A DNA stretch of 64,000 bases from Vibrio hippocampi (GTDB lineage: Bacteria; Pseudomonadota; Gammaproteobacteria; Enterobacterales; Vibrionaceae): assembly GCF_921292975.1 (NCBI RefSeq), contig NZ_CAKLCM010000002.1, positions 1,426,001-1,490,000 of the forward strand, given 5' to 3'. The position numbers were made by a program, and so were the translations under genes. This document shows positions 62,509 through 64,000 of this stretch, piece by piece. Position 1 is the first letter of the stretch, and each line of letters opens with the position of its first letter. The notes beneath the pieces are model-generated. The model worked only from the letters and a program-made list of their open reading frames with translations. It searched no databases and was not told where the DNA came from.

Positions 62509-63765
62509 TTAGGTGGTACGTTGTAACGTCATATGCACGGTACTGATGCTTTTTGCCTTAAAGCCGCCCTCGCAATAGCAGAAGTAATAACGCCACATTC
62601 TGATAAAGCGCTCGTCATAACCCAGACTTTTGACCTGTTCTAACGCCGACTCAAAACGCTTGCGCCAGTGTTGCAGTGTCAACGCGTAATCAGGACCGAT
62701 ATCATATAAATCCCGCACAATTAAATCCGTATGCCGGGTACAGTTGCCAGTTAACGCAGTGATTGACGGTAAAAAGCCCCCCGGAAAAATGTACTTCTGA
62801 ATAAAGTCGACACTGTTTGAATAGTAATCGTATCGCTGGTCAGCAATGGTAATCGCCTGAATGGCCATCAAGCCCTTGGGTTTTAACAATGATTGGCACT
62901 TTTTAAGATAAGAGACAAGATAGCTTTTACCTACGGCTTCTATCATCTCGATAGAGACCAATTTATCGAATTGCCCTTCCAGTTTGCGATAGTCTTGTTT
63001 TAACAAGGTGATTTGCTGTGATAATCCCTGCTTTTCAACCTCAGCTTTGGCATAGTCATACTGCTCGTCCGAAATCGTGGTGGTGGTTACACGACAGCCG
63101 TACTGCTTCGCCATATAGATCGCCATTCCCCCCCAACCGGTACCAATTTCCATCACATGATCACTTGGAGTCAGTTTTAGCTGCTGACAAAGACGGTCCA
63201 TTTTGTTTATCTGAGCTTGCTCTAACGTCTCAACTTGTGAGTGAAACAGCGCCGAGGAATAAAGCATATTTGTGTCAAGGAACGTCTCATACAAGTCGTT
63301 ACCTAGATCGTAATGAGCGTGAATGTTCTGCTTTGATTGCTGCTCAGTATTGCGATTGACCCAGTGACCAAGCTTATACAAGATCTTCTTCAAAAAGCCG
63401 GAACGCTCTTCAATAGAATCGAGGGCATTCAGGTTAAGTGCCATCAACTCCATCAAAGACGTCAAATCTGGACTGTCCCACCAACCCTCCATATAAGCCT
63501 CACCCGCGGCAATACTTCCGCCTTGCAACAAGCGACGATAAAACTCCGGATGCTTCACCTCAATCACCGCATTCGGTTCGTCACCATTCGGCTTACCAAA
63601 GCGTTCGCCCACCGACTTGCCGTTGCTTCCGTCTTGACTAAAGCTTTCAATTACCGTTAAACAGCCTATTTCCAGTTTGTACAAACAATGGTACGCAATG
63701 CCTTTTGCTGTTTTTTGCAAACCGTTTAGAGACGTCGGTGCTGGTAATGATGTGGAATTGATCAT
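62509..63765 (-). CDS. cfa: Cyclopropane-fatty-acid synthase-like methyltransferase
   Basis: 418 residues. SAM-dependent methyltransferase with VMEIGTGWGGMAIYMAKQYGC (SAM-binding), IEMIEAVG and the C-terminal RMWRYYFCYCEGGFK of the CFA family; N-terminal lipid-binding region to ~120. Canonical members methylate unsaturated phospholipid acyl chains to cyclopropane, but in the ChrR-type cluster, homologues of this kind in Rhodobacter make methylated or furan fatty acids. Which reaction applies is open. Last open question is whether DUF1365 gene product upstream is its partner. Confidence 0.88.
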   Translation of the reverse strand: MINSTSLPAPTSLNGLQKTAKGIAYHCLYKLEIGCLTVIESFSQDGSNGKSVGERFGKPNGDEPNAVIEVKHPEFYRRLLQGGSIAAGEAYMEGWWDSPDLTSLMELMALNLNALDSIEERSGFLKKILYKLGHWVNRNTEQQSKQNIHAHYDLGNDLYETFLDTNMLYSSALFHSQVETLEQAQINKMDRLCQQLKLTPSDHVMEIGTGWGGMAIYMAKQYGCRVTTTTISDEQYDYAKAEVEKQGLSQQITLLKQDYRKLEGQFDKLVSIEMIEAVGKSYLVSYLKKCQSLLKPKGLMAIQAITIADQRYDYYSNSVDFIQKYIFPGGFLPSITALTGNCTRHTDLIVRDLYDIGPDYALTLQHWRKRFESALEQVKSLGYDERFIRMWRYYFCYCEGGFKAKSISTVHMTLQRTT

Positions 63766-63795
63766 ATTTGTATCTCCCTAATGCTTTTAATATCC

Positions 63796-64000
63796 CTACT
63801 TGCTCAACGGTTTGTCTTGAGTCTTGTATTTCGGGTGGTCGTAAATGGGTACTTTCTTCAGCCAAAGCTTCAAGGCGTGCCAATAAATGCCCGCGACCAC
63901 TTTGACTGCCATCACTGGCGTGGCTAACAGTAGCTTGACTAAATTTGTCGAGGTAAATGCCCTAGCCTTCAACGCTAACGTGGCGTCGAACACTTTTTCT
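63796..64000 (-). CDS. DUF1365 protein, 5' end cut by the window edge
   Basis: The C-terminal 67 residues are visible; the frame is open to base 64000 and ends TAG at 63796. ATPVMAVKVVAGIYWHALKLWLKKVPIYDHP is the conserved DUF1365 C-terminus. The family occurs with cfa-like and FAD-dependent oxidoreductase genes in lipid-modification and light-response clusters. It precedes cfa by 30 bases in the same direction. Confidence 0.82.
   Translation of the reverse strand, partial: EKVFDATLALKARAFTSTNLVKLLLATPVMAVKVVAGIYWHALKLWLKKVPIYDHPKYKTQDKPLSK

Overview
The window reads as about 64 kb of the larger chromosome of a Vibrio or a close Vibrionaceae relative. The evidence is an H-NS protein of the VicH type, an OmpT-type porin gene divergent from dinG, a DUF3360 membrane protein upstream of pflB, a polar-flagellate style chemoreceptor, and gene order that I remember from V. 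cholerae (cysS-ppiB-lpxH, porin/dinG, xthA/art genes, pflB-pflA, yfbU, prkA-yeaH-ycgB, hisGDCBHAFIE). Base composition is moderate, with AT-rich intergenic DNA. I found no rRNA, tRNA, insertion sequence, prophage or CRISPR array, and both window edges cut genes.

Layout. 1-9.3 kb: an edge-cut lipoprotein, a TIGR02647 protein, an SDR protein, tdk, cysS, ppiB-lpxH, a c-di-GMP-type EAL-HDOD protein with ychJ, a DUF4250 protein and an integral membrane protein. 9.5-15.5 kb: ygiQ, an ACC-deaminase-like PLP enzyme, a dCMP-deaminase-like protein, a DUF2057 protein and a porin. 16-22.8 kb: dinG, a TSUP permease, priC-ybaM, a chemoreceptor and xthA. 22.9-26.2 kb: an arginine-type ABC importer (artP-J-Q-M). 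27-32 kb: a small secreted protein, two tandem paralogous porins and a large lipoprotein. 32-44.5 kb: DUF3360 and pflB behind an FNR-like site, lpxR, pflA, yfbU, and the stress trio prkA-yeaH-ycgB. 44.6-52.5 kb: msrA and the complete histidine operon with a His-rich leader peptide and attenuator. 52.8-54.7 kb: an NhaC-family transporter under a lysine riboswitch (lysW). 55.4-60.7 kb: H-NS, gsk, mnmA-hflD and purB; PurR boxes sit beside sigma70-like promoters of gsk and purB. 60.8-64 kb: DUF3833, chalcone-isomerase-like, DUF2878, cfa-like and DUF1365 genes, a lipid-modification cluster.

The most unusual signal is outside the genes. At least a dozen gene ends carry a short tandem array, most often of 16-bp units (range 7-19 bp), whose sequence is private to each locus and which often includes the stop codon of the upstream gene (ychJ, artM, hisH, the DUF3833 gene, the ACC-deaminase-like gene). 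They are not CRISPRs, REPs or one dispersed element; they look like a recurrent local duplication process at gene 3' ends. The second unusual signal is a compact three-way-junction RNA leader that covers the ribosome-binding region of the second tandem porin. Both are proposed from reading the sequence and have not been computed or searched.
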